Positions 36,922-45,446 of a DNA stretch of 64,000 nucleotides are shown piece after piece (position 1 is the first letter of the stretch; the number at the start of each line of letters is the position of its first letter). Made by a program: the position numbers and the translations under genes. The notes beneath the pieces were generated by a model. The model was not told where the DNA came from. It saw nothing but the letters and a program-made list of their open reading frames with translations, and did no database searches. Source of the DNA: Solimonas soli DSM 21787 (GTDB lineage: Bacteria > Pseudomonadota > Gammaproteobacteria > Nevskiales > Nevskiaceae). Where the stretch lies: the NCBI RefSeq assembly GCF_000474945.1, contig NZ_AXDW01000001.1:496001-560000 (forward strand), in the 5' to 3' direction.

Positions 36922-37815
36922 GTGCTCGCCCTGGCGGTCGCGCTGCCGGCCTTTGCCGCCGACGCGCCGCGCGCCAGGACCCTGCAGCAGATACTCGACG
37001 CCTCGCCGGCCGGCGACTGGCGCCCGCTCGATGCCGACAACGCGCTGCTGATGGAAATGCCGGGCGGTCAGGTCGTCATCGAGCTGGCGCCGCGTTTCGC
37101 GCCGGCGCACGTCGCCAACATCAAGACGCTGGTGCGTGCGCACTATTTCGACGGCCTGGCGATCACGCGCGTGCAGGACAACTTCGTCACGCAATGGGGC
37201 GATCCGCACGCCGGCGAAGCGGCGGCGCGCAGCCTCGGCGACGCTGCCGCGTCGCTGGCGCCGGAATTCACGCGCGCCAGCCGCGGCCTGCCCTTCACCG
37301 CGCTGCCCGACGGCGATCTCTATGCGCCGCAGAGCGGCTTCGCCGACAGCTTTCCGGCGGCGCGCGACAGCAGGCGCGGCGCCGCCTGGCTGACGCATTG
37401 CTACGGCATGGTCGGCGCCGGTCGCGACAACGATCCGCGCTCCGGGCCGGGCAACGAACTGTACGTCGTCATCGGCCAGGCGCCGCGCCAGCTCGACCGC
37501 AACATCGCGCTGGTCGGCCGCGTCGTGCAGGGCATGGCGCTGCTGTCGGCGCTGCCGCGCGGCAGCGGCGCGCTCGGCTTCTATACCGAGGCCGAGCCGA
37601 AGCCGCCGATCACGCGCATGCGCGTCGTCGCCGATCTGCCGCCGGCCGATCGGCCGGCGCTCGAACTGCTGCGCAGCGACACGCCGACCTTCGCCGCGCT
37701 CGTCGAATCGCGCCGCAAGCGCCGCGACGACTGGTACGTGGCGCCGGCCGGCCGCATCGACGTCTGCAACGTGCCGCTGCCGGTGCGGGAAAGGCCGGCG
37801 AGCGAAGCGCGCTGA
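36922..37815 (+). CDS. Periplasmic cyclophilin-type peptidyl-prolyl isomerase
   Basis: 297 aa from GTG 36922. A signal peptide ([13 protein letters not shown]) precedes the cyclophilin fold with [31 protein letters not shown] and [31 protein letters not shown]. It likely helps fold envelope proteins. The start is uncertain: an in-frame CTG at 36886 would give a basic n-region ([12 protein letters not shown]), a better signal peptide, and would overlap the DUF815 stop in a CTGA arrangement. A few inserts make it longer than PpiA. Confidence 0.85.
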   Translation: MLALAVALPAFAADAPRARTLQQILDASPAGDWRPLDADNALLMEMPGGQVVIELAPRFAPAHVANIKTLVRAHYFDGLAITRVQDNFVTQWGDPHAGEAAARSLGDAAASLAPEFTRASRGLPFTALPDGDLYAPQSGFADSFPAARDSRRGAAWLTHCYGMVGAGRDNDPRSGPGNELYVVIGQAPRQLDRNIALVGRVVQGMALLSALPRGSGALGFYTEAEPKPPITRMRVVADLPPADRPALELLRSDTPTFAALVESRRKRRDDWYVAPAGRIDVCNVPLPVRERPASEAR

Positions 37816-38007
37816 GCGCCGGGCCCTGCGCCGCGCACGGCGCTCCGCTCCGTGCAAGGGCGGCGCGCGACGACGCGCATCAAGCGTCACCGCCGCCTTT
37901 ACCCTTCGTTACGCGTTTTTCAGTTGGCGCTCAGCGCGGCGCAGCAGGATGGATCGCAAGGGCCAGGGCATTGCGCACCGCCCGAAGGTCAGTCGCAGGA
38001 GGCTGCC

Positions 38008-38355
38008 ATGTCCATCAGGAAAACCTTGCTCGCTCTCACGCTCGCCGGCGCCACGCTGGCGCCGCTCGCTTCGCAGGCCGCCGTCGCGGTCGGCGTCGAC
38101 ATCAACATCGGCCCGCCGCCGGCCCGCGTGGTCGTCGCACCGGCACCGCGTCCGGGCTACGTCTACGCGCCGGGCTACTGGCGCTGGGACGGTCGCCGCC
38201 ACGTCTGGGTCGACGGCTACTGGGCGCGCGCCCGCCCGGGCTATCACTGGAGTGCGGATCACTGGGTGCGGCGCGGCCCGAACTGGCACTACGTGCGCGG
38301 CCACTGGAGCGCCGATCGCCACGACCATGGCGGCCACGGACCGCACCCCCACTGA
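38008..38355 (+). CDS. YXWGXW-repeat-type exported protein
   Basis: 115 aa. A good ribosome site (AGGAGG) lies 5 bp before the ATG at 38008. The signal peptide ends near residue 25 (LASQA). The mature part is built of aromatic repeats: GYVYAPGYWRWDGRRHVWVDGYWARARPG, YHWSADHW, NWHYVRGHW, ending in a His-rich tail (DRHDHGGHGPHPH). These repeats define the YXWGXW family, whose role is unknown; envelope stress or metal contact is sometimes suggested. A terminator follows. Confidence 0.85.
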   Translation: MSIRKTLLALTLAGATLAPLASQAAVAVGVDINIGPPPARVVVAPAPRPGYVYAPGYWRWDGRRHVWVDGYWARARPGYHWSADHWVRRGPNWHYVRGHWSADRHDHGGHGPHPH

Positions 38356-38400
38356 TGCACCGCGCCGGCCGCCGCGCCACTACCGTGGCGGCCGGCAAAA

Positions 38401-38429
38401 GGAAAAAGGGCCTGACGGCCCTTTTTTCC
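38401..38429. terminator. Bidirectional terminator
   Basis: GGAAAAAGGGCC, loop TGAC, GGCCCTTTTTTCC gives a GC core flanked by A and T runs, so it can terminate transcription from both sides. It separates the convergent YXWGXW-protein gene and the acyl-CoA-binding protein gene. Confidence 0.9.
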
Positions 38430-38447
38430 TGCGCGCGGACGAGCCGC

Positions 38448-38714
38448 TTACTTGTGTGTTTTCAGCAGCGCCGCGACCTTGTCGACGTATTTCTTCATCG
38501 CGTCGTCGGCCTTGACGCCCTTGAGCTTGGCCCAGGCGTCGTACTTGGCACGGCCGACCATGTCGAGCATGCCGGGGCGCGAGCCGCTGACGTCGCCTTC
38601 GCTGGCCTGCTTGAAGTGTGCGTAGAGGAACAGCATGTCGTCGTTGCCCGGACGCTTGCTCAACGTCTTGACGTCCGCCTGCGCCTTCGCGAAATCCGCC
38701 TTCAGATCGGCCAT
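38448..38714 (-). CDS. Acyl-CoA-binding protein
   Basis: 88 aa, the standard ACBP length. The four-helix bundle pattern is clear: ADFAKAQADVKTLSKRPGNDDMLFLYAHFKQASEGDVSGSRPGMLDMVGRAKYDAWAKLKG, with the YxxYKQA-type core replaced by LYAHFKQA. It binds long-chain acyl-CoA esters in the cytosol and fits with the acyl-CoA dehydrogenases 10 kb away. A GAGGGG ribosome site precedes the ATG at 38714, which decides the start. Confidence 0.92.
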   Translation of the reverse strand: MADLKADFAKAQADVKTLSKRPGNDDMLFLYAHFKQASEGDVSGSRPGMLDMVGRAKYDAWAKLKGVKADDAMKKYVDKVAALLKTHK

Positions 38715-38831
38715 GTGCGTCCCCTCGTCGTGGTGAGGCGGCGAGCATAGCAAAGCGCCGCCGGCCGACGATTCGCATCGCCGACAGCGCGACCGCGGCC
38801 GCAAGGTGAGGCCGGAGTCTGTTGACAGGTC

Positions 38832-40193
38832 CTAGACCTTGCTGGCGAACATGCGCCCGCCGCCGCCGTTGAGCGGGATCGCGTAGCCGGCCTCGAACTC
38901 GAAGTTGACGAAGTTCTTGAAGCGCACGCGCAGGCCGACGCCGAGGCTGCTGCGCGGGCTGTCGAACTCGAAGTCCGAAGCCTTGTCGATGACGTTGCCG
39001 GTTTCGAGGATGACGACGCCGCGCAGCCAGGGCCAGGGCTTGTAGAGCGGCCGCGCGAACTCGAGCTGCAGCAGCCAGAAGGCGTCGCCTTCGCGGAAGT
39101 TCACTTCGTAGCCGCGCAGGGCATCGGCGCCGCCGAGTCCGAACGGATGCAGCTGCTCGGGCTGACCGAAGTAGAGGCCGGTGCTGGCGTTGAAGGCGAG
39201 CGTCTGGTGATCCGTGGCGCCGATCTGCATGGCGCGCGCGTAGCTCGCGGTGATGCGCTCGTAGTGGTAGTCCGAGCCGAAGGTCTCGCTGGCGAAGCTG
39301 TAGTTGAACGCGAACTGCTCGCCGACGTCGCTGTAGATGCGGTAGTGCCAGTCGCGGTAGCGCAGGCTGAAGGTCGGCGACCAGGCGGTGCCGTAGGCCG
39401 GCGCCGCGTTGGCGCCGCTGGTGGCCTCGTCGTCGTAGTCGAGCCCGACCGCGACACGCCAGCCCTGGCTCGCCGGCGGCCCGCCGAGATGGCGCGACAG
39501 CGCGAGGCCGGCGTCGCGGAAGGATTCGCTGTAGCTCCTGCCGTCGTCGTTGTCGACCGGCCGGCTGCGATAGCCGCCGTAGACGTTGATGCCGTACGAC
39601 GAGCCGTCGATGAACGGAATCGAGTACGAGCCGGAGTACTCGGTTTCGCGGCCGATGCCCTGCTGCTTGGCGTCTTCCTCGAGCCACAGCAGGCGCAGCG
39701 AGTGATCGAGGCCCCAGGCATTGTCCCAGCGCACCTGCGCGCCATAGCTGTAGCGGCCGTCGCTCTTGGCGTCAAAGCGCGGCAGCGGCAGCAGGTAGTG
39801 GCGCTCGGTGACGTGAAAGACGAGCCGCTGCCGGCCGTCCGCGAGGCTTTCCTCGCGCACGCGCACGTTCTTGAACAGGCCGAGATCCTGGATCGCCTGG
39901 CGGCTGGCTTCGATGCGCCGCGCATCGGCCGGATCGCCGACGGCGATCTTCAGCTCGCGCTGCATCGTCTCGGCGCGCGTGTGCTCGTTGCCCTCGAAGA
40001 CGATCTCGCCGATCGCCGGCTGCGGCGCCGCCTGCGCGGCAGCCGAGGGCGCGCCGCGCGTTTCCGCGGCGGCATCGGCGGGCGCTTCGGTCGCCGCGTC
40101 CTCGGCCCAGGCGCCGGGCGCGGCCGCCATGGCCGCCGCCAGCACCGGCGCACCCGTCCACTGCCAGCGCCCCGCTCGTTCCGCCTGCCGCAT
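38832..40193 (-). CDS. BamA/TamA-family (Omp85) outer-membrane protein with one POTRA domain
   Basis: 453 aa. A signal peptide (to about residue 30, ending GAWA) and an Ala/Pro-rich linker precede one POTRA domain (about 60-130: GEIVFEGNEHTRAETMQRELKIAVGDP...LGLFKNVRV). A C-terminal barrel contains the Omp85 motif as ALRGYEVNF, and strands run to the end (MFASKV). BamA has five POTRAs and TamA three, so this is a short member, of the kind near patatin-like or unassigned secretion proteins. Its cargo is unknown. Confidence 0.85.
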   Translation of the reverse strand: MRQAERAGRWQWTGAPVLAAAMAAAPGAWAEDAATEAPADAAAETRGAPSAAAQAAPQPAIGEIVFEGNEHTRAETMQRELKIAVGDPADARRIEASRQAIQDLGLFKNVRVREESLADGRQRLVFHVTERHYLLPLPRFDAKSDGRYSYGAQVRWDNAWGLDHSLRLLWLEEDAKQQGIGRETEYSGSYSIPFIDGSSYGINVYGGYRSRPVDNDDGRSYSESFRDAGLALSRHLGGPPASQGWRVAVGLDYDDEATSGANAAPAYGTAWSPTFSLRYRDWHYRIYSDVGEQFAFNYSFASETFGSDYHYERITASYARAMQIGATDHQTLAFNASTGLYFGQPEQLHPFGLGGADALRGYEVNFREGDAFWLLQLEFARPLYKPWPWLRGVVILETGNVIDKASDFEFDSPRSSLGVGLRVRFKNFVNFEFEAGYAIPLNGGGGRMFASKV

Positions 40194-40346
40194 GCCCTCG
40201 ACCCCGTGACACCGGGAGGACGGCGCAGCGGAATGCCGCGGCCGTGGATGTCACGCATCCACTGTAGCGGCGCGACGTCAACACAATGTTGGTGAAGCCC
40301 GCCGTGCATCGGCGCCGTCGGGCCTGTTGTCGCCGGCGACGCGCAC

Positions 40347-40847
40347 TCAGGCGACGCGCCGCTCCAGCGTCACCATCCGGAACGGAAAAGCGTGCCGCCC
40401 GTCGGCGGCGTGCGGCTCGACCGCCATCTCGCGAAACGCGCTGCGATCGAAGGGCGGAAACCAGGCATCGCCGTCGCCGACGCGCGCCTGCACTTCGGTG
40501 AGATAGATGCGCTGCGCCAGCGGCAGCGTCTGCCGGTACAGCTGCGCGCCGCCGATCACCATCAGCTCGCCGTCGCCGTGCGCGGCGAGCGCCTCGTCGA
40601 GCGAGCGGAACACGCGGACGCCATCGCCCTGCGGCGCGAACGCGGGATCGCGCGAGACGATCCAGTTGGCGCGCTCGGCGAGCGGCTTGCCGAGCGAGTC
40701 CCAGGTCTTGCGGCCCATCAGCACGGTCTTGCCCAGCGTGACGCGGCGGAAGTGCTTCATGTCGTCGGGCAGGCGCCACGGCAGGCCGTTGGCGCGGCCG
40801 ATCAGGCGGTCTTCATCCATCGCCACGACGAGGCTGAGATTCGGCAT
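40347..40847 (-). CDS. folA: Dihydrofolate reductase
   Basis: 166 aa. Reduces dihydrofolate to tetrahydrofolate. Features: LSLVVAMDEDRLIGRANGLPWRLPDDMKHFRRVTLGKTVLMGRKTWDSLGKPL, containing the catalytic Asp27-type residue in LPDDMKHF, and the VIGGAQLYRQTL nucleotide motif. It lies 89 bp downstream of the alginate lyase gene on the same strand, but a TATAGT -10-like box in the gap suggests its own promoter. thyA, whose product shares the folate cycle, ends at the right edge of the window. Confidence 0.95.
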   Translation of the reverse strand: MPNLSLVVAMDEDRLIGRANGLPWRLPDDMKHFRRVTLGKTVLMGRKTWDSLGKPLAERANWIVSRDPAFAPQGDGVRVFRSLDEALAAHGDGELMVIGGAQLYRQTLPLAQRIYLTEVQARVGDGDAWFPPFDRSAFREMAVEPHAADGRHAFPFRMVTLERRVA

Positions 40848-40889
40848 GGGCAGGCGGTCATCGTTCTCGCCACGCAGCGTGGCGCGCGC

Positions 40890-40895
40890 ACTATA
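40890..40895 (-). promoter_or_regulatory. Probable -10 element of folA (TATAGT)
   Basis: On the minus strand TATAGT lies 42 bp before the folA ATG. It is followed, between promoter and start, by an inverted repeat at 40868-40884 (CGCCACG, three bases, CGTGGCG) that could be an operator or leader hairpin. This argues that folA is not only a tail gene of the alginate operon. Confidence 0.45.
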
Positions 40896-40936
40896 CCGTC
40901 GCCGCCGCGCGCGGGCGCCGACGGCGGCGCTGGCAC

Positions 40937-42049
40937 TCAACGCGGCGCGAACACGGCGGTGACATCGCCACCGAGCCGTGTGTTCTTCATCGGCCGCAGG
41001 CTGCCGAGCTTGGCCGACTCCGCGCCGCTGCAGGCCAGCGTCCAGCAGTAAGGTTCGAGCCAGGCCAGCTTCGAGCTCTGTTCGTCGGCACCTTCGAGCA
41101 CTTGCTGCTTGCCCGTCTTCGCTTCGTAGGCGCGCGGATCGTCGTAGGCACCGATCGCGCGCTCGGCGGCGCGCTGCAGCGCGTTGCTGCCCTGGCTGGC
41201 GAGATCGACATGATTGGCCTTGCCGAACGCCGCCATCATCGCCACCGGCGTCAGCGCGTAGACCTGGTAGCCGGCGGCGCGCGTCTGCCGCTTGATCTCG
41301 TTCGGCAGATAGCCGTCGGCGTCGACCTGCGCCGCGAAGATGCCGTACATCTTCGCCGCCCAATCGAACAGGTCGCGCCGGTCGACGACGACGCTGGTCG
41401 CCATCACGCTCCATGCCGCCCAGTAGTAATGGTTGTTGATGCGCTCGCGCGGATCGTCCTCGTTCCACTCGTGCACGACCTGGTCGGCGATCGCGCCGAG
41501 CCAGGCCTGGATCTTCGCCGCCTCCTGCGCGTGCGCGGCCAGCGGCTGCGAGCTGGAGAACTGCAGGCGCAGCCACGCGCTCGACAGGCTCGCGAGCGCC
41601 CATTTGCGCATCGACTTGCCGGTGTGGTTCGCCGCCGGACCGAGCAGGGCCCGGGCATCCGCCCAGCCGCCGTACCAGGCCAGCACGCAGGCAAGCGCCT
41701 GCGGCGAGCCGCTGTCCATGTACTGGTCGACGAGCCGCGTGGCGCCCTTCTCCATCGTCGTGATCGGCAGGGTCAATGTCTTGTAGCGTGCATCGGACGC
41801 CTCGTTGAGCGTGTCGCGCGACTTGCCGGAGCCTTCGTACTTGCTCGGAAAGTCGAGCGTGCCGGCGAACGGCGGCGGCGGCGGCGGGCATGCCGGTGTC
41901 TTGCCGCCGCGCGCGACCGGCGCGTAATAGCCGGGCGGCGGCACCAGCCGGTCGGCGAGCGCCGGCGTCGCCGCGCCGCTCAGCGCCAGCGCGCAGCCGA
42001 GTCCGACACGGCGCGACCAGCGCGCCAGCGCGGATGGGCGGTCAGTCAT
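40937..42049 (-). CDS. algL: Alginate lyase AlgL, periplasmic
   Basis: 370 aa from ATG 42049 (ATG 42055 is also possible). A signal peptide ends near ATPALA. AlgL clears misdirected alginate from the periplasm. The catalytic motif NNHYYWAAW corresponds to NNHSYW of the PL5 family, with WxxxxD and Tyr residues following. The start overlaps the algX stop by 8 bp, so coupled translation is likely. Here it is the last alginate gene, whereas in Pseudomonas it sits between algX and algI. Confidence 0.93.
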   Translation of the reverse strand: MTDRPSALARWSRRVGLGCALALSGAATPALADRLVPPPGYYAPVARGGKTPACPPPPPPFAGTLDFPSKYEGSGKSRDTLNEASDARYKTLTLPITTMEKGATRLVDQYMDSGSPQALACVLAWYGGWADARALLGPAANHTGKSMRKWALASLSSAWLRLQFSSSQPLAAHAQEAAKIQAWLGAIADQVVHEWNEDDPRERINNHYYWAAWSVMATSVVVDRRDLFDWAAKMYGIFAAQVDADGYLPNEIKRQTRAAGYQVYALTPVAMMAAFGKANHVDLASQGSNALQRAAERAIGAYDDPRAYEAKTGKQQVLEGADEQSSKLAWLEPYCWTLACSGAESAKLGSLRPMKNTRLGGDVTAVFAPR

Positions 42050-43640
42050 GCGCATGCTTGCGATCCTCCAGGGTGGCCGTCTGCTGCGACGGCGCATCGG
42101 CCGCCTCGCAGAGCTGCGCGCTCGCTTTCAGGGGTCTGGCCGGCGCCTGATCGAGCTCGATCGTGGCGCCCATGAACGTTGCCGCGGCGTAGTCGGGCCG
42201 GTTGCTGCGCAGCTCGGTGACGAAGCGACCGCCGTTGTCGACGTACTGATTGAAGTGCAGCTTCAGCGATTCCTTCTGGCCGCTGAAGTACCAGATCATC
42301 GCGTGCAGATCCTTGACGGTCGGATCGTCGAACTGGATGTCGAGCCAGTAGCGCGCGCCGGTGAGGTTCTGCACCTTGCCGCCGCCGTTGAACAGCAGCT
42401 CGTTGCTGCCCTGCTGCAGCTGCACGGTCTGCGCCAGCGCCGCGGGGCGCCCGTGGCAACCGTCGTGCACCAGCGGCACGGCCTGGCGGAAGGTCTTGTA
42501 CGGATTCTTGTCGCTGCCCGGCCAGTTCTGCCAGGGCATTTCCCAGATCATGATCTTCGGCGGATGCTTCTGGTACAGCTCGCTCGGCAGGTAGTGCAGC
42601 AACGAACCGTCGAACGAACCGCCGGACAGCGCGGTGTCGAGCAGATCGGCACCCAGATACTGCTGCAGGTAGCCGCCGAAGTTGTAGCCGCCCTTGCTGT
42701 CGCTGTTCGACGTGCCGATCAGCACGATCTGCGGCACCTCGCCGTCGCCGCCATTGCCGAGCAGGCCGCCGTCGTCGCCGCCGGTCGCGTCGAGCAGGCC
42801 GCCGGCCGTCGCGTCGTTGGCGGCCGGCGTGGCCTTGGCGTCGCCGAGCAGCGCGTCGCCGCCGGTCTCGCCGCTGCCGTCGCCCGGCTCGGTCGCATAG
42901 CCGGTCACGTACTGCATGGAATAGACGCCGCCGCAGATCTGCGACGCCACCTTCTGCAGCGTGCCCGGCTTGCCGATCAGCATCGCCGGCTTGGTCACGA
43001 AGCTCCTGCGAGGCACATCCTGGAAGGCCGGCAGCTGCTGCACGGTGTCGGCGACGACCTGCGCGGTATGCTCGGCGCCTTGCGGCGTCCAGTGATGATC
43101 GCGACGGAAGAAGTATTCGTAGCCCTTGTGTTCGTCGATCAGGCGATCGAGCGGCGCGACGCTGACGCCGGCCGTGCGGATGCGCGCGAGCGCATTGCCA
43201 TACGCCTTCTTCGCCGCGGCGAAGTCATAGTGTCTGCGCTGTTCCGCCGTCAGCTTGTCCGGGTCCATCAGCGCGCGCGGCGGCTGGAAGACGATGACCA
43301 GCTCGGTGCCGCGCTTGCGCAGGACGGTGGCCAGGCGCTTGAGCTCGGCGAGGCTTTCGTCGCTGATGTCGATCTTCGTCGTCAGGTCGATGCCCGAGCG
43401 GAACAGCCAGCCGTCGCGGCCCTGCTGCAGCACGCGGAACTCTTCGAGATACGAAGAACCGTCGTACACCGCCGGATCGGCCGCCTTCGGGCAGAGCCGG
43501 CAGCACAGCGCCAGGTCGTACTGCGGCGCGACCGCCGGCGCCGCCGCGGCCGGCGCCGCCGATGCCAGCGCCGCGGCCGCCGCGAGCACGGCCGTGGCCA
43601 GCGGCGCGCGCCAGCCGCGCCCGTTCAGTTGACGACCCAT
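42042..43640 (-). CDS. algX: AlgX, periplasmic alginate O-acetyltransferase
   Basis: 532 aa. Transfers acetyl groups to alginate in the periplasm. The signal peptide ends near residue 35. SGNH-like catalytic pieces are Asp181 and His183 in FRRDHHWTPQGAEH and the GTSNS serine motif (about 309-313). The C-terminal carbohydrate-binding module (about 400-532) contains ARYWLDIQFDDPTVKDLHAMIWYFSG. An unusual Gly/Asp/Ala-rich insert of about 48 residues (252-300) separates the two catalytic parts. It overlaps algF by 16 bp. Confidence 0.92.
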   Translation of the reverse strand: MGRQLNGRGWRAPLATAVLAAAAALASAAPAAAAPAVAPQYDLALCCRLCPKAADPAVYDGSSYLEEFRVLQQGRDGWLFRSGIDLTTKIDISDESLAELKRLATVLRKRGTELVIVFQPPRALMDPDKLTAEQRRHYDFAAAKKAYGNALARIRTAGVSVAPLDRLIDEHKGYEYFFRRDHHWTPQGAEHTAQVVADTVQQLPAFQDVPRRSFVTKPAMLIGKPGTLQKVASQICGGVYSMQYVTGYATEPGDGSGETGGDALLGDAKATPAANDATAGGLLDATGGDDGGLLGNGGDGEVPQIVLIGTSNSDSKGGYNFGGYLQQYLGADLLDTALSGGSFDGSLLHYLPSELYQKHPPKIMIWEMPWQNWPGSDKNPYKTFRQAVPLVHDGCHGRPAALAQTVQLQQGSNELLFNGGGKVQNLTGARYWLDIQFDDPTVKDLHAMIWYFSGQKESLKLHFNQYVDNGGRFVTELRSNRPDYAAATFMGATIELDQAPARPLKASAQLCEAADAPSQQTATLEDRKHAHD

Positions 43641-44260
43641 GTCAGCACCGGCGCCGCCGTCGTGCCCGTGACGAACAGGCTGTAGACCTTGCCGCGCTCC
43701 AGCGTCATCGGCCTGGCGTCGGCGAGCTTGCTGCCGCCGTTGAACACGGCCAGCGAGGCCTTGACCGGATTGACCTCGCGGTGCGCCGACTTCTCGGCGG
43801 CGACGCCGTCGACGACGGCGGGACCGTTGTCGCCGGCCTTGACCGTCAGCGTCGTGCCGTCGATCAGGTTGTAGACCGAGATCAGCGATTTCAGCTGACT
43901 GCTGAAGCAGTCCTGGTCGAAGGTCTCGATGCCTTTTGTGGTCGCCGCCGCGGTGTAGCAGCGCTTGCTGTCGAGCTTGAGCGTGTCCGACTGGCCGGCG
44001 ATCTTCGCCGGATAGCTGCCGGGCGGCAGGAACACGTAGGCGCTGGCATCGAGCGGCGCCGGATCGGGCAGCGTCTTGTCGCCGATCTGCGCATTGAGCC
44101 TGCCCTGCGAGGTCGCGTTGAAGACGCGCACGAAGGCGGAATCGGGGGGCGCCGCCGGCGGATAGAGCCCGGCCTGCGCGCCGCCGGCGACGAGGCTGCC
44201 GAACGCGGCGACGGCGAGGGCTGTGCGGCGGCGCGGCGAGTGGAAATGGCGGTTCTTCAT
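43625..44260 (-). CDS. algF: AlgF, periplasmic adaptor for alginate O-acetylation
   Basis: 211 aa. A strong ribosome site (AGGAGG) precedes ATG 44260. A signal peptide (residues 1-30, ending GGAQA) is followed by GLYPPAAPPDSAFVRVFNATSQGRLNAQIGDKTL, YVFLPPGSYPAKIAG and IDGTTLTVKAGDNGP, all typical of AlgF. The family is thought to hand acetyl groups between AlgJ and AlgX. It ends inside the start of algX. Confidence 0.92.
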   Translation of the reverse strand: MKNRHFHSPRRRTALAVAAFGSLVAGGAQAGLYPPAAPPDSAFVRVFNATSQGRLNAQIGDKTLPDPAPLDASAYVFLPPGSYPAKIAGQSDTLKLDSKRCYTAAATTKGIETFDQDCFSSQLKSLISVYNLIDGTTLTVKAGDNGPAVVDGVAAEKSAHREVNPVKASLAVFNGGSKLADARPMTLERGKVYSLFVTGTTAAPVLTWVVN

Positions 44261-44283
44261 TTTCGAGGTCCTCCTGTGGGTCT

Positions 44284-45426
44284 TCAGTGCGCGGCGGCCG
44301 GCGCCGCCAGCGTCGTGTCCTTCTGCGGCATGGCGAGATAGCGCTCGGGGATTTCCCAGATCACTAGCTGCGGCGGCGCCGCCGCGAAATCGCCGCCGTG
44401 CAGGTAGCGGTCCATCGGCACGAACGGCCCCTCGCCGTCCTTCGCGTAGTTGGCGATGTCCTCGCCGAGCTGCTGCTCGAGCGCGCCGACGAAGTTCCAG
44501 TTCGGATTGGCGCTGTAGCTGGTGCCGACCAGGGCGATGCGCGGCGCCGCGCTGGCGCCGAACAGGTCGCCACCGGCGTCGGCCGTGGTCTGCGTCGGCG
44601 TGATGGTGTCGGCGCGCGGCAGCAGCCAGCCGAAGTACGGCTCGAGCGGCAGGAAGTTGAAGAGATCGCCGCGATGCTCGCGCGTCGGCTGCACCGTCGT
44701 CGTGTAGGCGCTGCGTGTCGCCGGCGCTGGCAGCTCCTGCCGCACGCTGGCGGCGACCGAGCGCGCCGCCAGTCGTGCTCCGAACGGTGTCCAGTGCGTG
44801 TCGGTGCGCAGGAAGGTCGGCGCCCGCGCCTTGCCGGCTTCGAGCGGATCGAACAGATCGGGGTGCGCGACTTCCGCCGCGACCAGCGCCGCCTGCGCGT
44901 GGTCGTAGAGACCGCGGTGCAGGGCCGGCGGCAGGTGGCCGGCGCGCAGATGCTCGGGATAGACGCGCGCCTTGGCCGGCACCACGGCGACCACCAGCTG
45001 CACGTTCTTCGCCGCCAGCGCGTCGCGCACGCGGTCGACCAGCGCCAGGTTGTGCTCGACGACGCGCTCGGCGCCGTCGACCACGTTGAATTCCTCGTCC
45101 GTGTACAGCCAGCCGTCCCTGCCGGCGACGACGCCGGTCTGCGCCTCGTCGAACAGCAGATAGTCGATCGCCGCCCACAGGCTGATGCCGAAGCCGCGCG
45201 CGGGAAAGGACTGGTCGTAGTGATGCTCGAAGTCCTGCGCCATGCGGCCGTCGAGCACCTGCGCATCGACCTTCGGCTCGAAATGCCGCGCGCTGACCAG
45301 CGCCGCGAGGGCGACGGCCAGCACGGCGAGCGCGAACAGCAGGCCATGCAGCAGCGTGGTGGCGCTGAGCCGTTCGCGCAGTTCGACCGTCTGCCCGGTC
45401 AGGCTTTCGCGCCTCATGTCGTTCAT
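44284..45426 (-). CDS. algJ: AlgJ, membrane-anchored alginate O-acetylation protein
   Basis: 380 aa (391 in P. aeruginosa). A membrane anchor lies at about residues 25-45. The periplasmic SGNH-type domain contains the Asp-x-His pair in TDTHWTPFGARLA and the GTSYS serine motif; YTDEEFNVVDG and AKARVYPEHL are also family strings. It follows algI by 20 bp. The frame stays open far upstream through algI and algG, so the start at 45426 was chosen from the anchor and from operon spacing. Confidence 0.93.
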   Translation of the reverse strand: MNDMRRESLTGQTVELRERLSATTLLHGLLFALAVLAVALAALVSARHFEPKVDAQVLDGRMAQDFEHHYDQSFPARGFGISLWAAIDYLLFDEAQTGVVAGRDGWLYTDEEFNVVDGAERVVEHNLALVDRVRDALAAKNVQLVVAVVPAKARVYPEHLRAGHLPPALHRGLYDHAQAALVAAEVAHPDLFDPLEAGKARAPTFLRTDTHWTPFGARLAARSVAASVRQELPAPATRSAYTTTVQPTREHRGDLFNFLPLEPYFGWLLPRADTITPTQTTADAGGDLFGASAAPRIALVGTSYSANPNWNFVGALEQQLGEDIANYAKDGEGPFVPMDRYLHGGDFAAAPPQLVIWEIPERYLAMPQKDTTLAAPAAAH

Positions 45427-45446
45427 CGGCGTTTCCTCGGCAAGGT

